Origin: Puniceicoccales bacterium
Lineage (GTDB): Bacteria > Verrucomicrobiota > Verrucomicrobiia > Opitutales > JAIRKQ01
NCBI GenBank assembly: GCA_031273725.1
Contig: JAISRG010000066.1
Span: forward strand, 1 to 44,420
Direction: 5' to 3'
Length of the DNA stretch: 44,420 nt
Part shown: one piece after another, positions 1-8,668 of the stretch
Layout of the letters: every line of letters starts with the position of its first letter
Position numbering within the stretch: position 1 is the stretch's first letter
Notes under the pieces: model-generated
Databases searched by the model: none
What the model saw: the letters and a program-made list of their open reading frames with translations, nothing else
What the model was told of the DNA's origin: nothing
Made by a program: the position numbers and the translations under genes

Positions 1-2104
1 AATTTATTGTGCATGTCGGTAAAGACTTTTGTCTATGGGGAGTGAACAGGGAAGACAATATGGCTACGGGAGGAGTTAGGGATTGAGTCCTGCCATTTGA
101 CATGGTGTCTAAAATGGCTCGCCCATGTTGCCCAACACGGATCCCCTTCGCAGCATTTAACAAGTCCCTCTCTTTGTTTTTGTTATTCAAAAGGCTTTCG
201 CATGCCGTATACATTTGCGAGCGCATGAGCTCTGCGTGAGGGATGAGGCAATATGGTTCAGTTTTAAAAATTTCTTCATCCCCGAGTAAAACCGTCCATC
301 CTTTGAGTTTATCGATATCAACCTCGCCGTTTGTGCCAAAACAGCTCGCTGCTACTTCATTCGCAATCGTTGGCCAAATTCCACGAGCTTTTGCCAGAGT
401 TAGGTCTCTGGCCCGTGTTCCACCGGGAAATGCTTTTGTGATCCCACCTTTGAGCGTTGACTGTAGTGTTTGCAACATACTAACATGTGCACTTACTGCG
501 TCCTGTGATGCAAGATTTGGCAACATACTCATATTAATTAAGTCTATTGCATAGTCTGCGCCGGATGAACCATTCATAAACAGTGCATCGACAAACTCTT
601 TGGCATCCTCAGGCGAGAATTTTGTCGGATCCAATTTCTTTTCCTCAACCAAAGTTTTTATCGCACCCAGACCAGGGGCACCTTGCGAAAGAAAGTAACG
701 GGCAAACTTTTTCGATTCGGAAGAATCCACTAGGGAAAAATTTGGCAACATACTCATATTAATTAAGTCTATTGCATAGTCTGCGCCGGATGAACCATTC
801 ATAAACAGTGCCCCAGCAAACTCTTTGGCATCCTGCTCTTTAAATTGTTTCGGATCCAATTTGCCTTTCCCAATCAAAGCTTTTACCACGGCTAGGCCAG
901 ATTGACCTCTCGCAAGAAGGTAACAGTTAAATTTTTTTGATGCGGAAGAATCCCCCATGGAAAGATTTGGCAACTTGCCATTATTAATTAAGTCTGCTAG
1001 ATAGTTCAACCCTTCCGAACCACACTTAAGCAATACACATACAATATTAATAGATTGACTTTGAGACAGTACTGGCAAAGCAGGAAAAACATCTAATGGC
1101 AATTTTTTGTCATTAATTAAGCCAACTAGACAGTTCACTCCATCCGCTCCATGCTCAAGCAATATACATACAATCTTAATAGATTGATCTAGAGACAGTT
1201 CTGGCAAAGCACGGAAAACATCTAATAGTATTTTTTGGTCGTCTATTAATTGCAGTAATTTATCTGATTGAGGTGGATCAGAAGAAATCAAATCTACGAC
1301 CAGTTCTGCTAGTTTTTCTTGCAATAATTTTGCAAAATCAAGCTGTTGTAGGGTTTGGAGATCCAATTCTGCCAGTTCAAGGCTTGGCAATTTATTGTCA
1401 TTTATCAACCTAGCTAGGAATGGTACGCCAACCTTTTCTTCCGCAAGCAGAGCGATTTTTAGCAAATCCACACTTTTCAACTTCTCAAACAATGCAGCTT
1501 TGTCTTTGTTTTGGCTCTTTTCAAATTCATCCGCTATTTGATCTGCCACACCGTCTAGGGCTCCCGTTAAAAAATCTTTAAATTCGGTTTTTTCTTCCCC
1601 GCTCAAATTTACTTTCAGTTTGTCAAGAAATTCAATTCTGCGATCAACGTCACCTATATTTTTGAATTCATCGATAATTAATTCAATTGTGATATTTCCC
1701 TGGCTCAATCTTAGCAAATGTTTTATATTATTGGCAACCTCGGCTTCATTCCCAGGCAATGCAATGGCTCTAAAAGCGGCCCTAAAAAAATCAGATTTGT
1801 TGCTAATTTGACTAAAATCTTGTTTTGCAACCTCAATGTTAAAATTTCCTATTTGTCTACCTTCATATTTTTTTGCCTCTTCAATCAAGCTTTGGAATTC
1901 ACTTTTTTGCGCAGGTGCAGATCTACTCCCCTGGGGACCCGAAGCATCGGCCGAATGGCTATCCAAATTTTTGGCACCCAGACTAAAACCAAAGTTATTC
2001 CTTAAAAGGTTAACAACTGTTGGATCTAGGGAAGATACACCGGAGTTTGTTCTAGTGTCTGATGGCAAACTTGTATGTCCGTCTACCCGTGGTGTTGTGT
2101 CCAT
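1..2104 (-). CDS. large repeat-rich protein of unknown family, partial (3' end beyond left edge)
   Basis: Reading the minus strand from the ATG at 2104 gives about 701 codons without a stop up to the window edge. A perfect TAAGGAGG ribosome site (2113-2120) lies 8 bases upstream, and a promoter-like pair lies before that. The first ~70 residues are polar and rich in Thr, Ser, Asp and Pro, with no signal peptide. From about residue 220 to 535 the protein is built of helical-looking units of roughly 36-43 residues. Their shared core is G-x-x-G-(L/V/A), then L-I, then K-L-(P/D); I count seven such cores (for example GLNYLADLINNGKLP and GLGAIKTLVEEKKLDP). The last visible ~150 residues are not repetitive. 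I do not recognise the family. A solenoid scaffold or secreted host-interaction protein is an inference from the architecture. The reading frame is well supported; the function is not. Confidence 0.85.
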   Translation of the reverse strand, partial: MDTTPRVDGHTSLPSDTRTNSGVSSLDPTVVNLLRNNFGFSLGAKNLDSHSADASGPQGSRSAPAQKSEFQSLIEEAKKYEGRQIGNFNIEVAKQDFSQISNKSDFFRAAFRAIALPGNEAEVANNIKHLLRLSQGNITIELIIDEFKNIGDVDRRIEFLDKLKVNLSGEEKTEFKDFLTGALDGVADQIADEFEKSQNKDKAALFEKLKSVDLLKIALLAEEKVGVPFLARLINDNKLPSLELAELDLQTLQQLDFAKLLQEKLAELVVDLISSDPPQSDKLLQLIDDQKILLDVFRALPELSLDQSIKIVCILLEHGADGVNCLVGLINDKKLPLDVFPALPVLSQSQSINIVCVLLKCGSEGLNYLADLINNGKLPNLSMGDSSASKKFNCYLLARGQSGLAVVKALIGKGKLDPKQFKEQDAKEFAGALFMNGSSGADYAIDLINMSMLPNFSLVDSSESKKFARYFLSQGAPGLGAIKTLVEEKKLDPTKFSPEDAKEFVDALFMNGSSGADYAIDLINMSMLPNLASQDAVSAHVSMLQTLQSTLKGGITKAFPGGTRARDLTLAKARGIWPTIANEVAASCFGTNGEVDIDKLKGWTVLLGDEEIFKTEPYCLIPHAELMRSQMYTACESLLNNKNKERDLLNAAKGIRVGQHGRAILDTMSNGRTQSLTPPVAILSSLFTPHRQKSLPTCTIN
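515..811. repeat. exact 72-bp direct repeat inside the partial repeat gene
   Basis: Bases 515-586 and 740-811 are identical over 72 bases. The offset is 225 bases, exactly 75 codons, so both copies encode the same 24 residues (around 507-530 and 432-455, including NGSSGADYAIDLIN). Further shared bases follow on both sides. The identity at DNA level, including silent positions, suggests a recent in-frame duplication of two solenoid units. Confidence 0.9.
1031..1240. repeat. diverged 129-bp-period direct repeat inside the partial repeat gene
   Basis: The stretch beginning at 1031 reappears, about 85% alike by eye, beginning at 1160. The offset of 129 bases is 43 codons, so the frame is kept. 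It encodes two copies of a unit ending in a C-x-LL-x-x-G core around residues 290-375. It is older than the 72-bp repeat because silent and replacement changes have accumulated. Confidence 0.75.
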
Positions 2105-2130
2105 AAAAATAACCTCCTTAAATCACATAA

Positions 2131-2158
2131 AATTTACATGTTTTAATGAAAATGTCAA
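2131..2158 (-). promoter_or_regulatory. candidate sigma70-type promoter of the partial repeat gene
   Basis: On the minus strand TTGACA (2153-2158) is followed after 16 bases by TAAATT (2131-2136). Transcription would start near 2124, just ahead of the TAAGGAGG ribosome site. The perfect -35 and weak TAnnnT -10 at 16-base spacing recur in front of three other unknown genes in this window. Confidence 0.55.
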
Positions 2159-2235
2159 TTTTTTTACGAAAATACCACATGTTTCTTCTAAAAGTTGTGA
2201 TTTGTTAACATAGGCGCAAAAATTTAACAGTTGAG

Positions 2236-2402
2236 GCGAAAGAAATAAGCTATCTGCCATTCTATTCGCCGGATCTTAACCATATCGAGCATTACCGGGC
2301 TTGGATCAGAATAAACTCTCATCCCTTTGGCGTCATACTTCCGATTTTTATGACAGACTTTCTCTCGCTCTTAACCTTAATTATGGGACTATTTCTATCT
2401 AG
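2236..2402 (+). pseudogene. decayed C-terminal end of an IS630-type (DDE_3) transposase
   Basis: From 2251 the plus strand encodes YLPFYSPDLNHIEHYRAW, the characteristic C-terminal motif of IS630/Tc1-like DDE transposases (SPDLNPIE). A one-base deletion near 2310 shifts the frame, after which NKLSSLWRHTSDFYDRLSLA continues to a stop at 2400-2402. Only the last ~55 codons remain; no upstream catalytic domain is present. The same peptide, also decayed, is encoded at 20741-21069, so both derive from one IS type that once moved in this genome. Confidence 0.75.
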
Positions 2403-2536
2403 CGTACTATAGCATATCGTAAAATGCGTTATACTTTTTTGATAAAATTCATTAGAGAAAGAATCTTATACTTGAAGCTTTACAAATGCACCGATATCGC
2501 AATGGTGACATCATAAATCGTGTTTTTAGATATTTT

Positions 2537-2611
2537 GTCCTCATAGTTCAAAGGATAGAACCGCGGTTTCCTAAACCGTTAATCTCAGTTCGAGTCTGGG
2601 TGGGGGCGCCA
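2537..2611 (+). tRNA. tRNA-Arg(CCT)
   Basis: Folds as a cloverleaf: acceptor GTCCTCA pairs with TGGGGGC (two G-U pairs), D stem GTTC/GAAC, anticodon stem GCGGT/ACCGT with loop TTCCTAA (anticodon CCT), variable loop of 4, T stem CTCAG/CTGGG with loop TTCGAGT. Discriminator G and encoded CCA follow. It stands alone on the plus strand and reads arginine AGG codons. No integrase or second copy of its 3' end was seen nearby. Confidence 0.9.
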
Positions 2612-3072
2612 GCAATAGAAGCCGCATAAATACGGGCCTGGCTGGCGATTTGGGCAAAGAAAACCGAAGTGTCAAGAAAAAGTTATTGCCAAAATATTGC
2701 CAAAAAATGTTTGCCGAAAATATTTTATAGGAGAACAAAAAAAGAAAAAATCTTAGGGGGAAGTATGAAAAGATCTTTGCAAGAAAAAACAGATAAGATA
2801 AGGAAGAGAGAAAGGTAGGAAGTGTGGCCTGTGTATGAGTGAAATTCTGGTGATCCAATACGGTTCAATCTGAGTGGATGTAAGGATTTGAAGGCGTTTT
2901 GCAATGGCGTAGACGGATGATCTTGGCGATCGTTTTTTTCGAAAATGCCGAATTATTCTTCCTTTGTGAAGCAAATAATAAAACATGCTCAATGTTTCCA
3001 ATTCCTTAATTTTAACAGGACTTGCTTCGGTTTTCCGAATTTTCATTTTGAGTTTCGCCATTCGCATGTTTA
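2612..3072. other. 461-base spacer between tRNA-Arg and tRNA-Pro without a convincing gene
   Basis: AT-rich sequence with short purine runs around 2730-2790. A minus-strand open frame (start 3067, stop at 2753, very basic, about 104 codons) begins six bases after the tRNA-Pro 3' end, but it has no ribosome site and no recognisable motif. I see no hairpin followed by a T-run, no repeat and no transposase remnant here. Confidence 0.5.
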
Positions 3073-3149
3073 TGGTCGGGGCGGCCGGACTCGAACCGAC
3101 AACAACTTGCTCCCAAAGCAAGCGCTCTGCCAGATTGAACTACGCCCCG
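3073..3149 (-). tRNA. tRNA-Pro(TGG)
   Basis: Minus-strand cloverleaf: acceptor CGGGGCG/CGCCCCG, anticodon stem CTTGC/GCAAG with loop TTTGGGA (anticodon TGG), T arm GTCGG-TTCGAGT-CCGGC, discriminator A and encoded CCA at 3073-3075. It lies 14 bases downstream of tRNA-Leu on the same strand, so the two are probably one transcript. Confidence 0.95.
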
Positions 3150-3163
3150 AGCTCGACATACTG

Positions 3164-3244
3164 TGCTCAGAACGGGATTCGAACCCATACACCATAGGCA
3201 CACGCCCCTCAAGCGTGCGTGTCTACCGATTCCACCACCTGAGC
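3164..3244 (-). tRNA. tRNA-Leu(GAG)
   Basis: Minus-strand tRNA with acceptor GCTCAGG/TCTGAGC, D arm containing GGTGGAATCGGTAGACAC typical of tRNA-Leu, anticodon loop TTGAGGG (anticodon GAG), a class II variable arm, and T arm ATGGG-TTCGAAT-CCCGT. CCA is not encoded (CAG follows the discriminator A), unlike the other tRNAs here, so it must be added enzymatically. It precedes tRNA-Pro(TGG). Confidence 0.93.
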
Positions 3245-3479
3245 ACAATCTTCTTTGCATCAAAAAATATTTAAGTTTAAAGGCAATAAAAATTTCACCA
3301 CTCAAATAGCGCGAATCTCAAAATTGGAGAGAAAAAATACAAAATCTTCATGAAGGATTTATGAAAACATTTTCCCGCTTCCGCTTTCTCAACGCGATAC
3401 TACCTTCATCCTTTTATGCAAAGGAAACGTTAGTGTTTTCTTTACACAAAAAGGACATTACACATATTGTATAGCATGA

Positions 3480-4091
3480 TTAGCATTGGCCTTCAAGAAC
3501 TTCACCAATAATATTTGGGTAAATCTCAAGAATTTCACCAATAATATTTGGATAAGTCATGAGCAATACATATAGTATGTTGATATCTATGCCCATGTTT
3601 TTCCGCATTTTTCCTTCTGCAACTTGAACATGTAAAGGAGCTAGGGTCCAAAATGAAGTAGGAAAATTAAAATTTGGGTGGAAGCTTTGGATGGGTGGGT
3701 GAATACGAGCGCGATCTGTAGTCGTATTATATTCTACTGCTTCTAAAAAGAGACTAATAACTCTCCGTTGGGCTAAAAGTTGCCTGAAATTTATAAGTTT
3801 CTCCTGGCCATTTTTCATGCGTACTGTGATTTGTAAACCATCAAACGGATCAACACATTGAACTTCCCTCCCATCAAAGTAACTAAAGTCTGGCTCTGGG
3901 AAACCTGATTCCATAGCAGATACTCGACCTAGAGCCCGTCTTCCATGCATGTTTTGTATTTTATTCATATAATTCCAATTGTTAATTGTATACCATTGCA
4001 CCAACACTTTTGTGTCAGTTTTTAACGGGGATTTTCGAAAAATTTCATGAAATTGCAAAATTTTTATGCCGATTCGTTTAATATTTAACAT
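3480..4091 (-). CDS. hypothetical protein with a C-terminal 11-residue tandem duplication
   Basis: Open frame of 203 codons from the ATG at 4091. No ribosome site is visible there. An internal ATG at 3968 (MNKIQNMHGRR...), preceded by TGGA, is an equally good start and would give 162 residues. There is no signal peptide and no clear membrane segment. The C-terminus holds two adjacent copies of YPNIIGE(I/V)LE. I do not recognise the family. It is divergent from glmS, separated by about 135 bases. Reality as a gene is likely but not certain, because it lacks homology cues and translation signals. Confidence 0.5.
   Translation of the reverse strand: MLNIKRIGIKILQFHEIFRKSPLKTDTKVLVQWYTINNWNYMNKIQNMHGRRALGRVSAMESGFPEPDFSYFDGREVQCVDPFDGLQITVRMKNGQEKLINFRQLLAQRRVISLFLEAVEYNTTTDRARIHPPIQSFHPNFNFPTSFWTLAPLHVQVAEGKMRKNMGIDINILYVLLMTYPNIIGEILEIYPNIIGEVLEGQC
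3501..3555. repeat. 33-bp in-frame tandem duplication near the end of the 3480-4091 gene
   Basis: The bases starting at 3501 (ttcaccaataatatttgg) recur at 3534, an offset of 33 bases or 11 codons. This produces the doubled YPNIIGE peptide. Because the unit is a multiple of three the frame is kept. Confidence 0.8.
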
Positions 4092-4226
4092 CGGCGACTT
4101 TAGCAGGTTAAAATGCTAGGCAATGAAGGTCGATAATATCGTTACTTGTAACATATTCCGTCGTCTGCCATACGCCTGAAAATTTTTCTCGCAAAAGTAT
4201 CTACCATGGCGAGTATAAGTTTTGTT

Positions 4227-6071
4227 ATGTGTAGTATCATAGGTTACGTTGGAGGAAAAGATGTCGCTCAAATTCTACTCGATGGCCTCGAAAGGCTGGA
4301 GTACCGAGGATATGATTCCGCCGGTATAGTTGGATTAAAGGATGGAGAATTTACCACGGTAAAGCAACTGGGAAGGGTCAAAAATCTTTCAAATGCCATA
4401 GAACCTTCGATGAATTTCGGCAATATGGGGATTGGCCATACGAGGTGGGCAACGCACGGGAAGGTTTCCATAAAAAATGCCCATCCGCATACGAGTTTTT
4501 ATGGGCTTTTTGCGGTTGTGCACAATGGGGTAATAGAAAACTATGAGTCGATAAAGCATTACCTGGCGAAGCAGGGATATAAATTCTATTCTGAAACGGA
4601 TACGGAAGTTTTGGTAAATTTGATCGAATATCATTTTAAGAAAGAACCTGATTCGAAAAATAGATTTCTTAGCAGTGTGCAAAAAGCACTGCTGCACGTC
4701 AGGGGGACATATGGAATCGCTGTCCTTTGCAAAAATAATCCCGGGGAAATTGTAATTGCAAGAAAAAGCTCTCCCCTAATAATAGGGATAGGGAAAGATG
4801 AGATGTTCGTTGCGAGTGATGCGAGTGCTTTCGTCGCGTATACGAAGGACGTTGTCTATTTGAACGATGGGGAGCTCGCTCTCATCACACGTTCAGATTT
4901 TTCAATCACGACGATGAAAAACGAAACAATCGATGCCGTAAGATGTGAATTGGACTGGCAGATCGAGGATGTTTCCTGCGGAGAATACGAACATTTTATG
5001 CTAAAGGAAATTTGCGAACAACCGATGTCCATAGAAAATGCCATGCGAGGAAGGTTTTCGGATGACCTGAGTACGGCAAAATTTGGAGGGTTACAGCTGT
5101 TGCCACGTGAATTACGGCAGATCGATAGAATTTTATTTTGTGCCTGTGGAACGGCATGGCATGCTTGCCTAGTTGCCGAGTATCTGATAGAAAAATATGC
5201 AAGGATTCCGGTCGAAGTTGCATACTCTTCGGAATTTCGCTATGGTAACATTCCCTTGGATAAAAATACCCTCGTTTTCATTGTCAGCCAATCCGGCGAA
5301 ACCCTAGATTCCCTTGCGGCATTGCAGGAATCCAAACGCAAGGGGTACAGAACGTTAGCCATAACGAATATGGTAGGTTCCACCATAGCCAGGGAATCGG
5401 AAGGCGGAATTTACCAGCACTCTGGCCCGGAGATTGGAGTTGCATCGACGAAAGCATTCACGGCACAGCTGTGCATAGTTGCCATGTTGGCATTGCTATT
5501 TGGGCGGTTGCACGATATGAGTTTTGACGAAGGAAGCGAGTTTGTCCAGTCACTGCTGGAGTTGCCAAAAAAGATTTCGCAAATTTTAGACAAAAAAGAT
5601 GAAATTCAGCGGGTTGCAGAAAAATATGCCCACTGTAAGGATATGCTATTTCTCGGGCGGCAGTCGATGTTTCCCATAGCCCTCGAAGGTGCACTAAAGT
5701 TAAAGGAAATTTCATATATTCACGGGGAAGGATATCCGGCGGCGGAAATGAAACATGGGCCAATGGCTCTGATCTCAGATCAATGCCCATGCGTTTTCCT
5801 AGCCACCCAAAAAGACATTTGGCAAAAAAATATTTCCAACATGCAAGAAGCAAAGGCTAGAAATGCCAAAGTAATAGCGGTGATATCGGATGGATATCAA
5901 ATTTCACGCGACCACGTCGATGATTTAATGGTGATCCCCGATACCCATGATGCTCTTAAGCCCATATTGGCAACGATTCCCTTGCAGCTTTTTGCCTACT
6001 ACATTGCAAGGGCGCGGGGGTGTGACATAGACAAACCGAGAAATTTGGCAAAATCTGTAACCGTAGAATAA
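4227..6071 (+). CDS. glmS: glutamine--fructose-6-phosphate aminotransferase (isomerizing)
   Basis: Converts fructose-6-phosphate and glutamine to glucosamine-6-phosphate, the first step to UDP-GlcNAc for peptidoglycan and lipid A. I place the start at 4227 rather than the in-frame ATG at 4206, because the family needs Cys directly after Met as the N-terminal nucleophile (M-CSIIGYVGG). The N-terminal glutaminase domain carries the GHTRWATHG motif. Two SIS sugar-isomerase domains follow, with SQSGETLDS at about residues 354-362 and GVASTKAFTAQ near 407. The C-terminal tail PRNLAKSVTVE is canonical. The 614-residue length is normal. No Shine-Dalgarno sequence is evident and no glmS ribozyme was recognised upstream. 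It is followed after 7 bases by the TPR gene. Confidence 0.97.
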   Translation: MCSIIGYVGGKDVAQILLDGLERLEYRGYDSAGIVGLKDGEFTTVKQLGRVKNLSNAIEPSMNFGNMGIGHTRWATHGKVSIKNAHPHTSFYGLFAVVHNGVIENYESIKHYLAKQGYKFYSETDTEVLVNLIEYHFKKEPDSKNRFLSSVQKALLHVRGTYGIAVLCKNNPGEIVIARKSSPLIIGIGKDEMFVASDASAFVAYTKDVVYLNDGELALITRSDFSITTMKNETIDAVRCELDWQIEDVSCGEYEHFMLKEICEQPMSIENAMRGRFSDDLSTAKFGGLQLLPRELRQIDRILFCACGTAWHACLVAEYLIEKYARIPVEVAYSSEFRYGNIPLDKNTLVFIVSQSGETLDSLAALQESKRKGYRTLAITNMVGSTIARESEGGIYQHSGPEIGVASTKAFTAQLCIVAMLALLFGRLHDMSFDEGSEFVQSLLELPKKISQILDKKDEIQRVAEKYAHCKDMLFLGRQSMFPIALEGALKLKEISYIHGEGYPAAEMKHGPMALISDQCPCVFLATQKDIWQKNISNMQEAKARNAKVIAVISDGYQISRDHVDDLMVIPDTHDALKPILATIPLQLFAYYIARARGCDIDKPRNLAKSVTVE

Positions 6072-6078
6072 AACTTGC

Positions 6079-8658
6079 ATGAAAAATTTACCAAAATTAT
6101 TCCTATTTGTAGTATTAATTTTTTATCGAATTATCTGTCTGGCGGAGGATAAACCGGCAAATGAAGTTGAAGAGACAGCCGATTTCATCGCCATAGATAT
6201 TAATTTTAGTGGCGAATTTGAATCTTTGGTAAATAGTGGAAATGGGGCATATAAAATTGGGGTTTTTGCCCTTGCTAAAAAATTTTTCATGGAAGCGCTC
6301 AAGGTAAAAAATTTATCCAACGATCAAAAATATGTGGCCTATACAGGCTTTTTGGAATCTTGCCTGGCTTCTGGGGAATTTTCGGAAGCAATGGATCGGT
6401 TTGATGCAATTTCGAAATTAACACATATCGATATCAACCACCGAAAACCTAAAAATAGATTTCTGTTAAATGTTGCGATTGTAGCTTGTTTAAAGCACGA
6501 TTTTGCGGCGGCAAGTAAAATTTTACTAAAATTGGACGTAAAAACTTTCGAAGGCAACGAACTCGCGTGGTATCACGCCATTAAAAGCATTATATTTGCC
6601 ATGACTGCCAACTTTGAAGAAATGGAAAATAACCTGGAGGAAGCCAAAAAACATTCCACATCGGTAGACCAATCCGCCAACATCCAAGCATTTGTAATTC
6701 AGTTTTTATTGCAATTTCCAACGCACTCAACGGCCATAAACAATCTTCTCGGTACTACCCGTGCAACATATAAAAAATATAAACTGCAAAAAGCCAGCTA
6801 TCCGTTTGTAAAAACCTATGCCCTGCTATTAATTCATAGTGGAAATGAGAAAAAAGCAAAGAAGCTATTGGATGCGCAAATCGCGAACATAAAAAATTTA
6901 GATGTGCAAAATTTGCAATCGTTTTACCTGTATCGTGCCATTGCCGATGGCCTATGTTCCACAAGTGGTCTGAATACTGTCCTAGAATTGCTATTGTCTT
7001 CGGCCAACGACGAACTAAAAAAACAGGCGCTAAAGTTGCTCCTCCTGTTGGTAGAAAATACAAATCAGCGGATGGATGCTATCAAAATGTTGTCGGATAT
7101 AAAACTACAACCAGCCGTGTCAAAAAGCATAATGCGTAATATTTTATTTGCCAAACTCCGATTGGCAATCGATGCTGAAAATCTCGCCGTTGCCCAGCGA
7201 ATAGCTGAAGAAATCGTTCTCAAGTATCCAAAGGAAATTCTTATCAAAAATATCTATTATGCCCTTGCATATTTGGCCTGGCAACAGGAACCGAAAGATT
7301 ACAGAATGTCTGCCCACTATCTTGGAAAGATGCGGGATATTGTTTCAGACGGCATAGAAAAGGTCGAAATAGCAATACAGATCGGCAATGCTTTCTATTT
7401 AAGTGAAGCCTACGATATCGCTGCCCATGTCTACGAAGAAGTTTTAAGGACAAATGTACGCAATGTGAAGTATGATAAGATACTGTGTCAACTGATTCAG
7501 GCTGATATTAAGTCCAAAAACTTGGTATTGGCAGAGCAACATTTACAAAATTTTCGCCAATCCCACAATTTGCTCACGGAATATCGATGGCATGCAGAAT
7601 TATTGTATATCAATGCCCTCGTCCGGAATAATAACCAGCAGCAGGCCATGGAATATTTATCCATGCTTCTGGATACGTATGCACACAAAATTCACCCATT
7701 TTATCTGGTAAAATTTTATTTGCTCCAATCGCACTCGCTGTTTTTGAAACAGAGTTATCAGAGAGCCCATATCGCAGCAACCAATATTTGTGAAATCTTT
7801 CCGACTAAAAGTAGTTCCGCCGAAATTTCCCAAATCGTTGGAAAAGCATTATTCATTAAGGGAGTTTGCGAATTTAAGTCGCAGAACAAGGATGCTGCCT
7901 TTCTAACATTTAAACGGCTGAGGTCGGAGTATGCCGAACAGGAAGTCGCAATGTTGTCATATTTCGAAGAAGCAGAGTATTTTTTCAAAGCTGGCAATGT
8001 TTCAGAAGCGTGCAATGTTCTTCGCCTATGTGCGGAATCCAATTGCACATACTCCCCATTTGCATATTATCGATGCGCCGAGTATTGCAAATCGCTTGGC
8101 ATAACCCATTACGATGAAGCAATTACATATTTGTCGACTTTGATTTCAAAATATGGAAACCATGAAATCATATATGCGGTGCATTTGGAACTCGCAGATT
8201 TACTGCGACTGAGCGGAAGATTTAGTGATGCGCAACTGGTATATGAGGAACTGCTAAAAGATTTTCCATTCGATGGGAGGTACTATTTTACCGAGTTTTG
8301 TCTGGCGAAAGCAATGTTCGCCCAGAGAAATAAAAGCGATTTATTTGTAGAACGCGCCAGAGCGATCCTCGAACGGCTATATTCCGTTGCTATTTCTGAC
8401 CGATCTTTGCACATAGAGATTGCCGCCACATACTGCTTTGTCCTACAAGCGAGTTCATTGACCGACGAAATGAAGAAATTTGCATGGGAAACCTTACTAT
8501 CTTCAATGTCAGGAGAAAATCCTTTGACCAAAAATGATGTCTACTGGCTTATGCAAGTTGCAAACTTTCTCGTGGATTACTATGCCACCAGTCCGAATGA
8601 TTTGGAGGTTGAAACATTGCAAACAATGATAAACAAATTGAAAACTGTTACTTCTTGA
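6079..8658 (+). CDS. exported TPR-like repeat protein
   Basis: An 859-residue protein with a signal peptide (basic MKNLPK, hydrophobic core LFLFVVLIFY, likely cleavage after Ala22). The rest is almost entirely helical with repeated A/Y/F/L patterns of TPR type, for example around residues 60-90, 440-470 and 720-760. It would sit in the periplasm or at the envelope. TPR proteins of this sort usually scaffold protein complexes; the partner is unknown. It starts 7 bases after glmS and is followed after 10 bases by uppP, so an operon is likely, which links it loosely to cell-wall precursor supply. No enzymatic motif was seen. Confidence 0.85.
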   Translation: MKNLPKLFLFVVLIFYRIICLAEDKPANEVEETADFIAIDINFSGEFESLVNSGNGAYKIGVFALAKKFFMEALKVKNLSNDQKYVAYTGFLESCLASGEFSEAMDRFDAISKLTHIDINHRKPKNRFLLNVAIVACLKHDFAAASKILLKLDVKTFEGNELAWYHAIKSIIFAMTANFEEMENNLEEAKKHSTSVDQSANIQAFVIQFLLQFPTHSTAINNLLGTTRATYKKYKLQKASYPFVKTYALLLIHSGNEKKAKKLLDAQIANIKNLDVQNLQSFYLYRAIADGLCSTSGLNTVLELLLSSANDELKKQALKLLLLLVENTNQRMDAIKMLSDIKLQPAVSKSIMRNILFAKLRLAIDAENLAVAQRIAEEIVLKYPKEILIKNIYYALAYLAWQQEPKDYRMSAHYLGKMRDIVSDGIEKVEIAIQIGNAFYLSEAYDIAAHVYEEVLRTNVRNVKYDKILCQLIQADIKSKNLVLAEQHLQNFRQSHNLLTEYRWHAELLYINALVRNNNQQQAMEYLSMLLDTYAHKIHPFYLVKFYLLQSHSLFLKQSYQRAHIAATNICEIFPTKSSSAEISQIVGKALFIKGVCEFKSQNKDAAFLTFKRLRSEYAEQEVAMLSYFEEAEYFFKAGNVSEACNVLRLCAESNCTYSPFAYYRCAEYCKSLGITHYDEAITYLSTLISKYGNHEIIYAVHLELADLLRLSGRFSDAQLVYEELLKDFPFDGRYYFTEFCLAKAMFAQRNKSDLFVERARAILERLYSVAISDRSLHIEIAATYCFVLQASSLTDEMKKFAWETLLSSMSGENPLTKNDVYWLMQVANFLVDYYATSPNDLEVETLQTMINKLKTVTS

Positions 8659-8668
8659 CACCCATAGT

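Noticed and set aside
515..1240. CRISPR-like array
   Set aside because: The repeats are few, of coding periodicity (75 and 43 codons), and lie within an open frame; no spacers or cas genes are present.
2537..2611. tRNA-Arg(CCT) as an active phage attachment site
   Set aside because: No integrase gene and no second copy of the tRNA 3' end were found in the window.
2753..3121. Minus-strand frame of 122 codons across tRNA-Pro
   Set aside because: It overlaps the tRNA gene. The part after the tRNA (from 3067) is basic and low in information, with no ribosome site or family motif.
2945..3305. Several overlapping frames in the tRNA-Pro/tRNA-Leu region
   Set aside because: They translate tRNA genes (peptides such as GAAGLEPTTTC are typical tRNA artefacts).
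4092..4226. Possible glmS riboswitch-ribozyme before glmS
   Set aside because: The upstream gap is short and I see none of the conserved ribozyme core; that element is mainly known from Firmicutes.
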